Assembly (NCBI GenBank): GCA_027492585.1
Contig: JAPUEK010000088.1
Span: 1-41,810 of the forward strand
Direction: 5' to 3'
From: Paracoccaceae bacterium
GTDB taxonomy: Bacteria > Pseudomonadota > Alphaproteobacteria > Rhodobacterales > Rhodobacteraceae
DNA length: 41,810 nucleotides
Part shown: one piece after another, positions 1-7,163 of the stretch
How the letters are laid out: every line of letters starts with the position of its first letter
How positions within the stretch are numbered: position 1 is the stretch's first letter
The notes under the pieces: generated by a model
What the model saw: only the letters and a program-made list of their open reading frames with translations
The model's database searches: none
Told to the model about the DNA's origin: nothing
Program-made: the position numbers and the translations under genes

Positions 1-377
1 TGGGGACGGCGATGCAGTTCCGCGCCCCGGTCAAGCAGTTCATCCTGAACAACGAGCGCCTCGGCATGGTGCGCCAGTGGCAGGAACTGCTGCACGGTCA
101 GCGCTATTCGCACAGCTGGTCCGAAAGCCTGCCCGATTTCGTGAAACTGGCCGAGGCCTTCGGCTGCAAGGGCATCCAATGCGCCGATCCGAAGGATCTC
201 GACGACGCGATCCTGGAGATGATCCGCTACGAAGGGCCGGTGATCTTCGATTGCCGCGTGGAGAAGCACGAGAACTGCTTCCCCATGATCCCCTCGGGCA
301 AACCGCACAACGAGATGCTGCTCGGCGATGCCGACACCCAGGGCGTGATCAAGGCCGCGGGCGCGGTGCTGGTGTGA
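1..377 (+). CDS. ilvB: Acetolactate synthase large subunit, C-terminal part
   Basis: This is the last 125 or so codons of a thiamine-diphosphate enzyme that condenses two pyruvates to acetolactate (or pyruvate plus 2-oxobutyrate) in valine, leucine and isoleucine synthesis. The frame is open to the left edge (first full codon at base 3). The visible stretch FILNNERLGMVRQWQELLHG and the closing segment with CFPMIPSG are typical of the C-terminal ThDP-binding domain of the catalytic subunit. The regulatory subunit gene follows 78 bases downstream on the same strand, which supports the assignment. The N-terminal two thirds lie outside the window. The ilvB/ilvI/ilvG isozyme cannot be told apart from this piece. 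Confidence 0.95.
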   Translation, partial: GTAMQFRAPVKQFILNNERLGMVRQWQELLHGQRYSHSWSESLPDFVKLAEAFGCKGIQCADPKDLDDAILEMIRYEGPVIFDCRVEKHENCFPMIPSGKPHNEMLLGDADTQGVIKAAGAVLV

Positions 378-394
378 GAACGATGTGAGAGAGA

Positions 395-448
395 CCGGGG
401 GCTGTCTGCCCCCGGACCCCCGAGGATATTTATGCAAATGTGAAAGGG
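395..448 (+). repeat. Intergenic repeat, copy 1: hairpin plus GGATATTT core
   Basis: A perfect 8-bp stem (395-402 with 408-415, CCGGGGGC/GCCCCCGG, 5-base loop) is followed by ACCCCCGAGGATATTT and, after a short variable spacer, TGAAAGGG. The same architecture returns six more times in the window. The copy fills almost the whole gap between the two acetolactate synthase genes. Its AAAGGG end lies about 10 bases before the ilvN start, so it contributes to that gene's translation initiation region. Confidence 0.85.
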
Positions 449-455
449 CAGGCTG

Positions 456-1016
456 ATGTCGCCGCTCAATATCAAGAAGGGCTCCACGAGCCATTCCGCC
501 TACGATCTGCGCGATCCCCATTCCGAGGTGATCGAAAGCCATACGCTCGCCGTGGTGGTCGATAACGAAAGCGGGGTTCTAGCCAGGGTCATCGGGCTTT
601 TCTCCGGTCGCGGTTACAATATCGAAAGCCTGACCGTGGCGGAGGTGGATCATGCCAGCCACCAAAGCCGCATCACCGTCGTCACCACCGGCACGCCGCA
701 GGTGATCGAGCAGATCAAGGCGCAGCTTGCCCGGATGGTGCCGGTGCATGAGGTCCATGACCTGACGGTCGAGGGGCCGTCGGTGCAGCGGGAGCTGGCG
801 CTCCTCAAGGTCGCGGGCAAGGGCGAGGCGCGGATCGAGGCCCTGCGTCTGGCCGAGATCTTCCGGGCGCATGTGGTGGACAGCACGCTCGAAAGCTTCG
901 TCTTCGAAATGACCGGGACGCCGGAGAAGATCGACAGCTTTGCCGAGCTGATGCGGCCTCTTGGCCTGCGGGAACTGGCGCGGACCGGGGTCGCGGCGCT
1001 GTCGCGCGGGGTCTGA
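456..1016 (+). CDS. ilvN: Acetolactate synthase small (regulatory) subunit
   Basis: This is the regulatory partner of the large subunit just upstream. It stimulates the enzyme and, in the family, confers feedback inhibition by valine. The 186-residue length is normal for the long form (ilvN/ilvH). An ACT domain begins near residue 27 (HTLAVVVDNESGVLARVIGL, then FSGRGYNIESLTV), followed by the C-terminal ALS_ss_C domain ending in TGVAALSRG. A purine-rich stretch AAAGGGCAGG precedes the ATG. The gene lies 78 bases after the large subunit on the same strand, so the two are probably cotranscribed, although a strong hairpin lies in the gap. Confidence 0.95.
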   Translation: MSPLNIKKGSTSHSAYDLRDPHSEVIESHTLAVVVDNESGVLARVIGLFSGRGYNIESLTVAEVDHASHQSRITVVTTGTPQVIEQIKAQLARMVPVHEVHDLTVEGPSVQRELALLKVAGKGEARIEALRLAEIFRAHVVDSTLESFVFEMTGTPEKIDSFAELMRPLGLRELARTGVAALSRGV

Positions 1017-1401
1017 GGGCGGACAGCGGCGCTCCGGTCCAACCCTCGGTCGGGCCGGAGCCGACGCATCCCTCCCCCTTTCATCTTGCCATAAATATCC
1101 TGCGGGGTTTGCCACCGGTTCTAGGGGCCGGTGGGGCATGGCGGAGGGGCGCAAACCCCCTCCGGCGCCCGCAACGGACGCGGCCGCGCCGGAGGGCGCC
1201 CCCGGTCGGTCTCCGGCATGAGCAAGGCCGGGGATGGTCCTGCCGCCCGCCCCATCCCCCCCGTCGCGCCCGCGGGTCACGGAGCACGCCCCCTGCACCG
1301 TCCATGAGAGAGGCGATGCCCCTTCCGCGTCCTGACAGCGCAGCCCATTCCCCCCCCTCTCCCAATCGCCTATAACCGGCTCAGGCAGGGAGAACTGACC
1401 C
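1017..1401. other. Gene-free interval between ilvN and ccmF
   Basis: No credible gene is seen in these 385 bases. Just after ilvN there is an imperfect GC-rich hairpin (GCTCCGG with CCGGAGC, about 1030-1060) that could end the ilv transcript. Repeat copy 2 occupies 1074-1164. The rest (about 1165-1401) is GC-rich with C runs and no recognisable promoter boxes. A GGGAG motif (1389-1393) before the ATG at 1402 is the likely ribosome binding site of ccmF. Confidence 0.6.
1074..1164 (-). repeat. Intergenic repeat, copy 2 (extended subtype)
   Basis: Read on the - strand, an 8-bp stem CGGAGGGG/CCCCTCCG (1157-1164 with 1142-1149) is followed by a spacer containing CCGGTGGCAAACCCC. Then comes GCAGGATATTTATGG and finally GATGAAAGGGGG ending at 1074. 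Copy 4 at 14526-14628 has the same stem sequence and the same GGTGGCAAACCC block, so these two form a longer subtype of the family. Confidence 0.85.
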
Positions 1402-3369
1402 ATGATCGCAGAACTCGGACATTTCGCCCTCGTGCTCGCCTTTGGCGTCGCGCTTTTGCAGGCGGTGCTACCGATCTGGGGCGCGGCGCGGGGCGACCGG
1501 CGGCTGATGGCGCTCGCCGACCCTGCCGCCATGGTGCAGTTCCTGCTGATCGCGGCGGCCTTCGCAGCCCTCACCCACGCCTTCGTGACCTCGGACTTCT
1601 CGCTGTCGCTCGTGGTCGGCAATTCCCATACCGACAAGCCGCTGATCTACAAGATCGCCGGGGTCTGGGGGAATCATGAGGGCTCGCTTCTGCTCTGGGT
1701 GCTGGCGCTTTCGGGATTCGGTGCCAGTGCGGTCTGGTTCGGGGGCAACCTGCCGGTGACGCTCAAGGCGCGGGTTCTGGGGGTGCAGGGTATGATCGGG
1801 GTGGCCTTCCTCGCCTTCCTCCTCTTCACCTCCAATCCGTTCCTACGGCTTGCCCAGCCGCCGATGAACGGGCGCGACCTCAACCCCCTTTTGCAGGACC
1901 CCGGCCTCGCCTTCCACCCGCCCTTCCTCTACCTCGGCTATGTCGGGCTTTCGATGAGCTTCTCCTTCGCCGTCGCCGCCCTGATCGAGGGACGCATCGA
2001 CGCCGCCTGGGCGCGCTGGGTGCGCCCTTGGACGCTGGCCGCCTGGATCTTCCTGACCATCGGCATCACGCTCGGCTCCTGGTGGGCCTATTATGAGCTC
2101 GGCTGGGGCGGCTTCTGGTTCTGGGACCCGGTGGAAAACGCGAGCTTCATGCCCTGGCTGATCTCTGCCGCGCTTCTCCACAGCGCCATCGTGGTCGAAA
2201 AACGCGAGAGCCTGAGGGCCTGGACCATCCTCCTGGCCATCCTCGCCTTCGGCTTCAGCCTGATCGGCACCTTCCTTGTGCGGTCCGGGGTGATCACCTC
2301 CGTCCACGCCTTTGCCAATGATCCGGAGCGCGGGGTGTTCATCCTGCTGATCCTCGGCTTCTTCATGGGCGGCGCGCTGATGCTTTTCGCGCTGCGGGCG
2401 GGCGCGCTGGAGGCCAGGGGCGCCTTTGCCATGCTGAGCCGGGAAAGTGCGCTCGTCGCCAACAACCTGCTGCTGGCGGTGGCGGCTTTCGTGGTCTTCA
2501 TCGGCACGATCTGGCCTCTGGTGGCGGAACTTCTCTGGGGGCGGGTGCTGTCGGTCGGCGCTCCCTTCTTCGATGCGGCGTTCACGCCCTTCATGGTGGG
2601 GCTCGCGCTGATCCTGCCCGTCGGCGCGATGCTGCCGTGGAAGCGCGCCGATCTGCGGGCCACGGTCCGGCGGCTTCTGCCGGCCCTGCTGCTGGCACTC
2701 GCCCTTGGCGCGCTCGCCTATGCGGTGCAGAGCGGGCGGTCCGCCCTTGGCCCGGTCGGGCTGGCGCTCGGGGCCTGGCTGGTGGCAGGGACGCTCACCG
2801 ATCTGGCCCTGCGCTGCGGGCGCGGCTCCTTGGGAGAGCGGCTTTCCCGTCTCTCCCGTCTGCCCCGCGCCGATTGGGGCAAGGCCACCGCCCATGCGGG
2901 GCTTGGCATCACCATCTTCGCCGTGGCGGCGATGATGGCCTGGGCGACCGAAGACATCCGCGTGCTGCGGCCGGGGGAGAGCTTCGCCCTCGGCCCTTAT
3001 GAGATCACGCTGCGCGAGGTCCACAAGGAGAGCGGCCCGAACTACGAGACCAGCCTTGCCGAGATGGCGGTGACGAAGGCGGGCGCCGCGGTCACGACGC
3101 TTTACCCCGAGAAGCGTTTCTACCCCGTGGCCCAGATGCCCACGACGGAGGCGGCCATCGACTATGGTCTCTTCCGCGATCTCTACCTCGTCATCGGCGA
3201 CCCGCAGGAGGGTGGCGGCTATGCGGTGCGTTCCTATATCAAGCCCTTCGCCAACTGGCTCTGGGGCGGGGCGCTGATGATGGCGCTCGGCGGGATGCTG
3301 TCGCTGAGCGACCGGCGCTACCGGGTGGCGGCAGGCGCGCGGCGCGCAGCCCCGCAACCGGCGGAGTAA
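1402..3369 (+). CDS. ccmF: Cytochrome c heme lyase subunit CcmF
   Basis: CcmF is the multi-pass inner-membrane part of the system I cytochrome c maturation machine. It takes heme from holo-CcmE and, with CcmH, attaches it to apocytochrome c in the periplasm. The 655 residues match the family. Visible hallmarks are VWGNHEGSLLLWVL near residue 90, the tryptophan-rich WWAYYELGWGGFWFWDPVEN (about 230-250), and LVRSGVITSVHAFANDPERG (about 294-313) with conserved histidine. Many hydrophobic segments span the protein, and a large periplasmic loop lies near the C-terminus. ccmH follows 3 bases later, so they form an operon. Other ccm genes are not in view. Confidence 0.97.
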   Translation: MIAELGHFALVLAFGVALLQAVLPIWGAARGDRRLMALADPAAMVQFLLIAAAFAALTHAFVTSDFSLSLVVGNSHTDKPLIYKIAGVWGNHEGSLLLWVLALSGFGASAVWFGGNLPVTLKARVLGVQGMIGVAFLAFLLFTSNPFLRLAQPPMNGRDLNPLLQDPGLAFHPPFLYLGYVGLSMSFSFAVAALIEGRIDAAWARWVRPWTLAAWIFLTIGITLGSWWAYYELGWGGFWFWDPVENASFMPWLISAALLHSAIVVEKRESLRAWTILLAILAFGFSLIGTFLVRSGVITSVHAFANDPERGVFILLILGFFMGGALMLFALRAGALEARGAFAMLSRESALVANNLLLAVAAFVVFIGTIWPLVAELLWGRVLSVGAPFFDAAFTPFMVGLALILPVGAMLPWKRADLRATVRRLLPALLLALALGALAYAVQSGRSALGPVGLALGAWLVAGTLTDLALRCGRGSLGERLSRLSRLPRADWGKATAHAGLGITIFAVAAMMAWATEDIRVLRPGESFALGPYEITLREVHKESGPNYETSLAEMAVTKAGAAVTTLYPEKRFYPVAQMPTTEAAIDYGLFRDLYLVIGDPQEGGGYAVRSYIKPFANWLWGGALMMALGGMLSLSDRRYRVAAGARRAAPQPAE

Positions 3370-3372
3370 GCG

Positions 3373-3819
3373 ATGCGCCGCCTGATCCTCGTCCTTGCGC
3401 TTCTCGCCTCCCCCGCCTTTGCGGTGCAGCCCGACGAGGTGCTGCCCGACCCGGTGCTGGAGGCGCGCGCCCGCACGATTTCGGAAAACCTGCGCTGCCC
3501 GGTCTGCCAGGGCGAATCCATCGACGATTCCAATGCGCCGATCTCGCGCAGCCTGCGGCTTGCGGTGCGCGAGCGGCTGGTGGCGGGCGACAGCGATGCC
3601 GAGGTCATGGAGTATATCGTGGCGCGCTATGGGGAATTCGTGCTGTTCAGGCCGCGGGCCAGCGGCTCGGGGCTGGTGCTGTGGCTGGCGGGTCCGGCGA
3701 TGCTGGTGCTTGGTGGCGGTATCGCCTTTGCCATGGCCCGCCGCCGCGCCAAAGCGCCGGAAGCGGAGGGGCTGAGCGCGGAGGACCGCGCCCGGCTGGA
3801 GGCGCTGCTGAAGGAGTGA
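3373..3819 (+). CDS. ccmH: Cytochrome c maturation protein CcmH (thiol reductase subunit)
   Basis: CcmH keeps the CXXCH cysteines of apocytochrome c reduced and presents the apoprotein to CcmF. The 148-residue protein has a cleavable signal peptide (LILVLALLASPAFA), the diagnostic LRCPVC motif near residue 41 followed by QGESIDDSNAP, and one transmembrane helix near residues 97-117 before a charged tail. This is the short N-terminal (CcmL-like) form. The TPR part (CcmI/CycH) must be encoded elsewhere. It starts 3 bases after the ccmF stop codon and is translationally close-coupled to it. Confidence 0.95.
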   Translation: MRRLILVLALLASPAFAVQPDEVLPDPVLEARARTISENLRCPVCQGESIDDSNAPISRSLRLAVRERLVAGDSDAEVMEYIVARYGEFVLFRPRASGSGLVLWLAGPAMLVLGGGIAFAMARRRAKAPEAEGLSAEDRARLEALLKE

Positions 3820-3915
3820 CCCCTGCGGAGGTCACGCCCTTCAGAAAGTGACGCGGGGTTCCGCTTCCCCTGCCCCGCCCTGCCGCTAATCTCGGGCAAA
3901 ACCGGGAGGGCTTCC

Positions 3916-4686
3916 ATGCAGTTCAAGACGATCACCTATGCGCTCGAAGCGGGGGTTGCCACCATCGCGCTGAACCGGCCGGAGGTGATGAACGCACTTT
4001 CGACCGCGTTGCGGACGGAACTGCGCGCCGCCATCGCGCAGGCGGTGGCCGAGGCACGGGTGCTGGTGCTGACCGGAACCGGGCGGGCCTTCTGCTCGGG
4101 TCAGGATCTTCAGGATGCCGGATCGCTCGGCGCCGTCGATTTCGAGCGGGTGCTGAACGAGGAATATGTGCCGCTGCTGAAAGCGATCACCGATTGCCCG
4201 CTGCCGACCATCGCGGCGGTGAACGGGGCGGCGGCGGGGGCCGGGGCCAATCTGGCGCTGGCCGCCGATGTGGTCATCGCCTGCGAGAGCGCCAGTTTCG
4301 TGCAGGCCTTCACCCGGATCGGCCTCGTGCCGGATGCGGGCGGCACCCATTGGCTGCCGCGCCAGATCGGGTTGCAGCGCGCCATGGGGGCGATGCTGTT
4401 CGCCGACCGGATCTCCGCCCGGCAGGCGGCGGAGTGGGGGATGATCTGGGAAGTCGTCGCCGATGCGGAATTCGCCACCCATGTCGCGGCGCGGGCGGGG
4501 GCCTTGGCGCGCGGTCCGGCGCTGGCCTATCGCGGCATCAAGCAGGCGCTGCGGGCGAGCTTTTCGCAGGATCTCGACACGCAACTGGCGCTTGAGGCGC
4601 GGTTGCAGGGGGAGTGCGGCGCCTCGCCGGATTTCCGCGAGGGGGTGGCGGCCTTTCTGGAAAAGCGCCCGCCGCGATTTGGCTGA
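3916..4686 (+). CDS. Enoyl-CoA hydratase/isomerase (crotonase) family protein
   Basis: This is a 256-residue crotonase-fold acyl-CoA enzyme. It shows ALNRPEVMNALST at the N-terminus, the oxyanion-hole segments FCSGQDL (about 59-65) and AAVNGAAAGAGANLALAADV (about 97-116), and GLVPDAGGTHWLPRQIG (about 135-151). The DAGGT arrangement and the start QFKTITYALEAGVATIALNR resemble PaaG, the ring-1,2-epoxyphenylacetyl-CoA isomerase. No other phenylacetate gene is nearby, so the substrate is unproven and no symbol is given. A good GGGAGGG ribosome binding site precedes the ATG. It appears to be a single-gene unit ending in repeat copy 3. Confidence 0.85.
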   Translation: MQFKTITYALEAGVATIALNRPEVMNALSTALRTELRAAIAQAVAEARVLVLTGTGRAFCSGQDLQDAGSLGAVDFERVLNEEYVPLLKAITDCPLPTIAAVNGAAAGAGANLALAADVVIACESASFVQAFTRIGLVPDAGGTHWLPRQIGLQRAMGAMLFADRISARQAAEWGMIWEVVADAEFATHVAARAGALARGPALAYRGIKQALRASFSQDLDTQLALEARLQGECGASPDFREGVAAFLEKRPPRFG

Positions 4687-4714
4687 GGCGCCGGCGGGGG
4701 CAGGCGTTGAACGC

Positions 4715-4747
4715 TCCGCGGGGGATATTTGGGCCAGTATGAAAGGG
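4715..4747 (+). repeat. Intergenic repeat, copy 3 (core only)
   Basis: CCGCGGGGGATATTTGGGCC is followed by AGTATGAAAGGG. The core is almost identical to that of copy 7 on the other strand. No clear 8-bp stem precedes it, unlike the other six copies. It lies between the convergent crotonase and Lrp-type genes. Confidence 0.8.
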
Positions 4748-4754
4748 CGATCGG

Positions 4755-5195
4755 TCAGAGACGGACGGCCTTCCGCGTGGAAAGGAGGAGGTTCGTTTCC
4801 GAGGTCATCACCCCTTCGAGATTGCGGATGCGGTGGATCACCCCATCGAGTTCGAGAAGGGTCTGCGTCGCCAGTTCGGCGATCAGGTCCCATTTGCCAT
4901 TGGTGGAATGAACCGCCATCACCGCCGGAATGCCGGTCAGCCGCGCCATGACCTTTTCGCCGCCGCGCCCTTCGATGCCGATCATCATCAGGCCGCGCAC
5001 CGGGGCGGCGGTGACATCGCTGCGGGTCAGCACGGTGAAGCCTGCGATCTCTCCCCTTGCGGTCAGCCGTTCCATCCGGGCGCGGACAGTGGCCCGCGAC
5101 AGGCCCAGCCGCTCCGCCAGCTCCGAGAGGGCGGCGCGCCCGTCGCGGCGCAGCTCGGCGATCAGCCGCTGATCCATTTCGTCCAACACGGGCAA
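4755..5195 (-). CDS. Lrp/AsnC-family transcriptional regulator
   Basis: This is a small amino-acid-responsive DNA-binding protein of the Lrp/AsnC family. The N-terminal helix-turn-helix is clear (DEMDQRLIAELRRDGRAALS, then ELAERLGLSRATVRARMERL). The C-terminal RAM/ligand domain contains AVHSTNGKWDLIAELATQTL. At 146 residues it is slightly short but normal. The furthest start is TTG at 5195; GTG at 5189 is spaced better from the upstream GGAG and is a good alternative. It diverges from arginase across a perfect inverted repeat, so control of arginase by ornithine or arginine is the natural inference. Confidence 0.9.
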   Translation of the reverse strand: MPVLDEMDQRLIAELRRDGRAALSELAERLGLSRATVRARMERLTARGEIAGFTVLTRSDVTAAPVRGLMMIGIEGRGGEKVMARLTGIPAVMAVHSTNGKWDLIAELATQTLLELDGVIHRIRNLEGVMTSETNLLLSTRKAVRL

Positions 5196-5210
5196 TTTCT
5201 CCGCCGTTTT

Positions 5211-5226
5211 GCGAAATCCATTTCGC
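5211..5226. promoter_or_regulatory. Perfect inverted repeat, likely operator of the lrp-arginase intergenic region
   Basis: GCGAAATCCATTTCGC is a perfect 7-bp inverted repeat around CC. It lies 16 bases before the Lrp-type regulator start and 70 bases before the arginase start. Lrp/AsnC proteins bind degenerate palindromes of about 15 bp in divergent promoters, so its size and position suit autoregulation plus control of arginase. The pairing is seen directly. The regulator assignment is inference. Confidence 0.6.
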
Positions 5227-5295
5227 GGATGGCCCTAGACACCCCTATGATTCGCCGCAAGACGGAAACATCCTCAGCCCCGAAGGAGAGACGCC

Positions 5296-6219
5296 ATGAC
5301 CCAGACCATCCTGATCGGAGCCCCGGTTGATGAAGGCCAGCGCCGCCCCGGCTGCGTCATGGGGCCAGCGGCTTACCGGGTGGCGGGGCTCGTGGCGGCG
5401 ATCCGCGATCTCGGTCATGGGGTGGAGGACTGGGGCGATCTGACCCTGCCGGAGCTTGCGCCCGTCACCTGTGCCAACCCCGCCGTCCATTCGCTGGCCG
5501 AGACCCTTGGCTGGACGGAGCTGTTGCGGGACCGGGTGGATGATGCGCTGAGCCGGGGCTCCCTGCCGATCACGCTCGGCGGCGATCACAGCCTCGCGCT
5601 CGGCTCGGTGGCGGGAGCGGCGGCCTTTGCGCGGCGGCAGGACCGGCCGCTGTTCCTGCTGTGGCTCGATGCCCATTCCGATTTCCACACGCCGATGACC
5701 ACGGTTTCGGGCAATCTCCATGGAACGCCCGTCGCCTATATCGCCGGGCGCAACGGCTTCGATGCCTTCCCGCCCTTCCCTGCCCCGATCCCGGCGGAGC
5801 GGATCTGTCTTTACGGCATCCGTTCCGTCGATCCGGCCGAACATGCGGCGCTGCTGAAGCATGACATTGCGATCAACGACATGCGGGTTCTGGATGAACG
5901 CGGCATCGTCGCGCCCCTGCGGGAGTTTCTGGCGGTGGTGCAGGCGGCGGGCGGGATGCTGCATGTCTCGCTCGACGTGGATTTCCTCGATCCCTCCATC
6001 GCGCCTGCGGTCGGCACCACGGTTCCGGGCGGCACCACCTTCCGCGAGGCGCATCTGGTGATGGAGCTTCTGCATGAGAGCGGGCTTGTCACCTCGCTCG
6101 ACCTCGTGGAACTGAACCCCTTCCTCGACGAGCGCGGGAAGACGGCCAAGCTGATGGTTGATCTTGTCGGCTCGCTCATGGGGCGCAAGGTCTTCGACCG
6201 ACCGACGCGCAGCTACTGA
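5296..6219 (+). CDS. rocF: Arginase
   Basis: Arginase hydrolyses L-arginine to ornithine and urea. The 307-residue protein has the complete binuclear manganese site of the ureohydrolase family: GGDHS with His98, DAHSDFH with Asp125, His127 and Asp129, and SLDVDFLDP with Asp227 and Asp229. AGKTAKLM-type C-terminal residues (RGKTAKLMVDLV) and NLHGTP (about 140-145) fit true arginase rather than agmatinase. An AAGGAG ribosome binding site precedes the ATG. The neighbouring divergent Lrp-type gene is the probable regulator. No ornithine cyclodeaminase gene follows; instead a degraded-looking stretch comes next. Confidence 0.95.
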   Translation: MTQTILIGAPVDEGQRRPGCVMGPAAYRVAGLVAAIRDLGHGVEDWGDLTLPELAPVTCANPAVHSLAETLGWTELLRDRVDDALSRGSLPITLGGDHSLALGSVAGAAAFARRQDRPLFLLWLDAHSDFHTPMTTVSGNLHGTPVAYIAGRNGFDAFPPFPAPIPAERICLYGIRSVDPAEHAALLKHDIAINDMRVLDERGIVAPLREFLAVVQAAGGMLHVSLDVDFLDPSIAPAVGTTVPGGTTFREAHLVMELLHESGLVTSLDLVELNPFLDERGKTAKLMVDLVGSLMGRKVFDRPTRSY

Positions 6220-6287
6220 TCCGGCCGCTGGCGGCCAGGAGGACGAACTGCGCCGCACCCTGCTGCTGGCCCCTGACGCGGGGGGCG

Positions 6288-6688
6288 ATGCGCCCCGATG
6301 CGTTCGGGTCGAACCCGGAAACCGCGGCCGGCAACCGCTTTCAGCCGGGGGGCAGCGAGACGCCTTTCGCCGGCAATGCCATCGAGCTTTCCGGCGAGGA
6401 TGGCCGCTTTCCCGCCCTGTCGCGCCCTGCCCCTCCTGCGCTCGGCCGCGGGCAACCGCCGGAGCGGGACGAAGAAGATCACCCTCTTCTTTTCCTTGGG
6501 CTTCGCCATCGAGGATTTCGCCGCCCTGCGCTACATCCATGGCAAGCTGGCGGAGACCGGATTTTTCACCCGGTTCGCCATGATCGCGGACCCCGATGAT
6601 CCGCGCGGCCTTTTCGGGACGCTGCTGCCCGCCGGGGGGCGGCAAACCTCTTTGGGGCGGCGACATCCTTGCAGGGAAGTTCGCCGCC
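6288..6688 (+). pseudogene. Possible decayed coding stretch between arginase and usg
   Basis: No intact gene fits these 400 bases. Protein-like segments follow one another in three different frames. The first, about 6295-6430, contains DAFGSNPETAAGNRFQPGG. The second, about 6465-6635, contains FFSLGFAIEDFAALRYIHGK and FAMIADPDDPRGLFGTLLP. The third, about 6620-6690, contains GGKPLWGGDILAGKFAASV. Each step is a +1 frame change, as expected if a + strand gene lost its frame at two places. I do not recognise the family. It could also be non-coding GC-rich DNA with chance open frames. Confidence 0.3.
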
Positions 6689-6958
6689 TCAGTGCATCCG
6701 CCACTCCCCCACCACGTTGCGCCATTCCCCCGGCGCGATCAGCTTCCGGTGGGTGAAGCGCACCGAATGGAGCGGGCCTTCGATCTTTTCCTGCCAGAAT
6801 TCGATGAAGCGGAAAAGCTGCGGATAATCGGGGGCCAGATCATAGTCCTGCCAGATGAAGCTGTTGAGAACATTGCGATAATCCGGCATCCGGTAGTACA
6901 GCTCCGCCGTGGTGAGCCCATAGCCCTTCAGCATCCTTTCGGTTTCGGTGACCTGCAT
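6689..6958 (-). CDS. usg: Usg-family protein
   Basis: This short protein belongs to the Usg family, named for its position in some tryptophan operons and without a known biochemical role. Visible family features are LTTAELYYRMPDYRNVLNSF, then IWQDYDLAPDYPQLFRFIEF, then EGPLHSVRFTHR. I chose the ATG at 6958 (89 residues) because GGAGG lies 5 bases before it. Upstream in-frame ATGs at 6970, 7003 and 7018 add an acidic leader not expected in the family. No trp gene is nearby. It diverges from gyrA across an unusually AT-rich stretch. Confidence 0.85.
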   Translation of the reverse strand: MQVTETERMLKGYGLTTAELYYRMPDYRNVLNSFIWQDYDLAPDYPQLFRFIEFWQEKIEGPLHSVRFTHRKLIAPGEWRNVVGEWRMH

Positions 6959-7088
6959 CTTCGCCTCCATGGTTTCTTCCGTGGTTTCTTCTTCTGGAAC
7001 CATGATGCGCCTATTCATTTATTTTTCAATAATACCAATATGTTGTCACTCCCCCCGCCCGGCTGCCAATCCCTGCTCCTCCCCGGCA

Positions 7089-7116
7089 TTGCACCCCATG
7101 GGTGGCATGGTGTAAG
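7089..7116 (+). promoter_or_regulatory. Candidate gyrA promoter
   Basis: TTGCAC (7089-7094) and TGTAAG (7111-7116) are separated by 16 bases. They match 5 of 6 and 4 of 6 consensus positions of a housekeeping promoter, about 50 bases before the gyrA start. This is the best-looking pair in the gap but has not been compared with other gyrA promoters. Confidence 0.35.
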
Positions 7117-7163
7117 GTCCGGCCAACAAAATCTTGTATCCCCGACCGGAAGGCCCCGCCCCC

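Noticed and set aside
1843-3357. Long open frame of 504 codons on the - strand opposite ccmF
   Set aside because: It is the antisense shadow of ccmF: composition is His/Arg/Gln/Pro-rich, with no recognisable domain, and ccmF itself has a perfect family match.
3916-4686. Naming the crotonase paaG
   Set aside because: The sequence resembles PaaG, but no other phenylacetate gene is present and crotonase substrates cannot be read from motifs alone.
4729-4911. Small + strand frame starting inside repeat copy 3
   Set aside because: It runs antisense into the Lrp-type gene, lacks a ribosome binding site, and its start is only the ATG of the repeat core.
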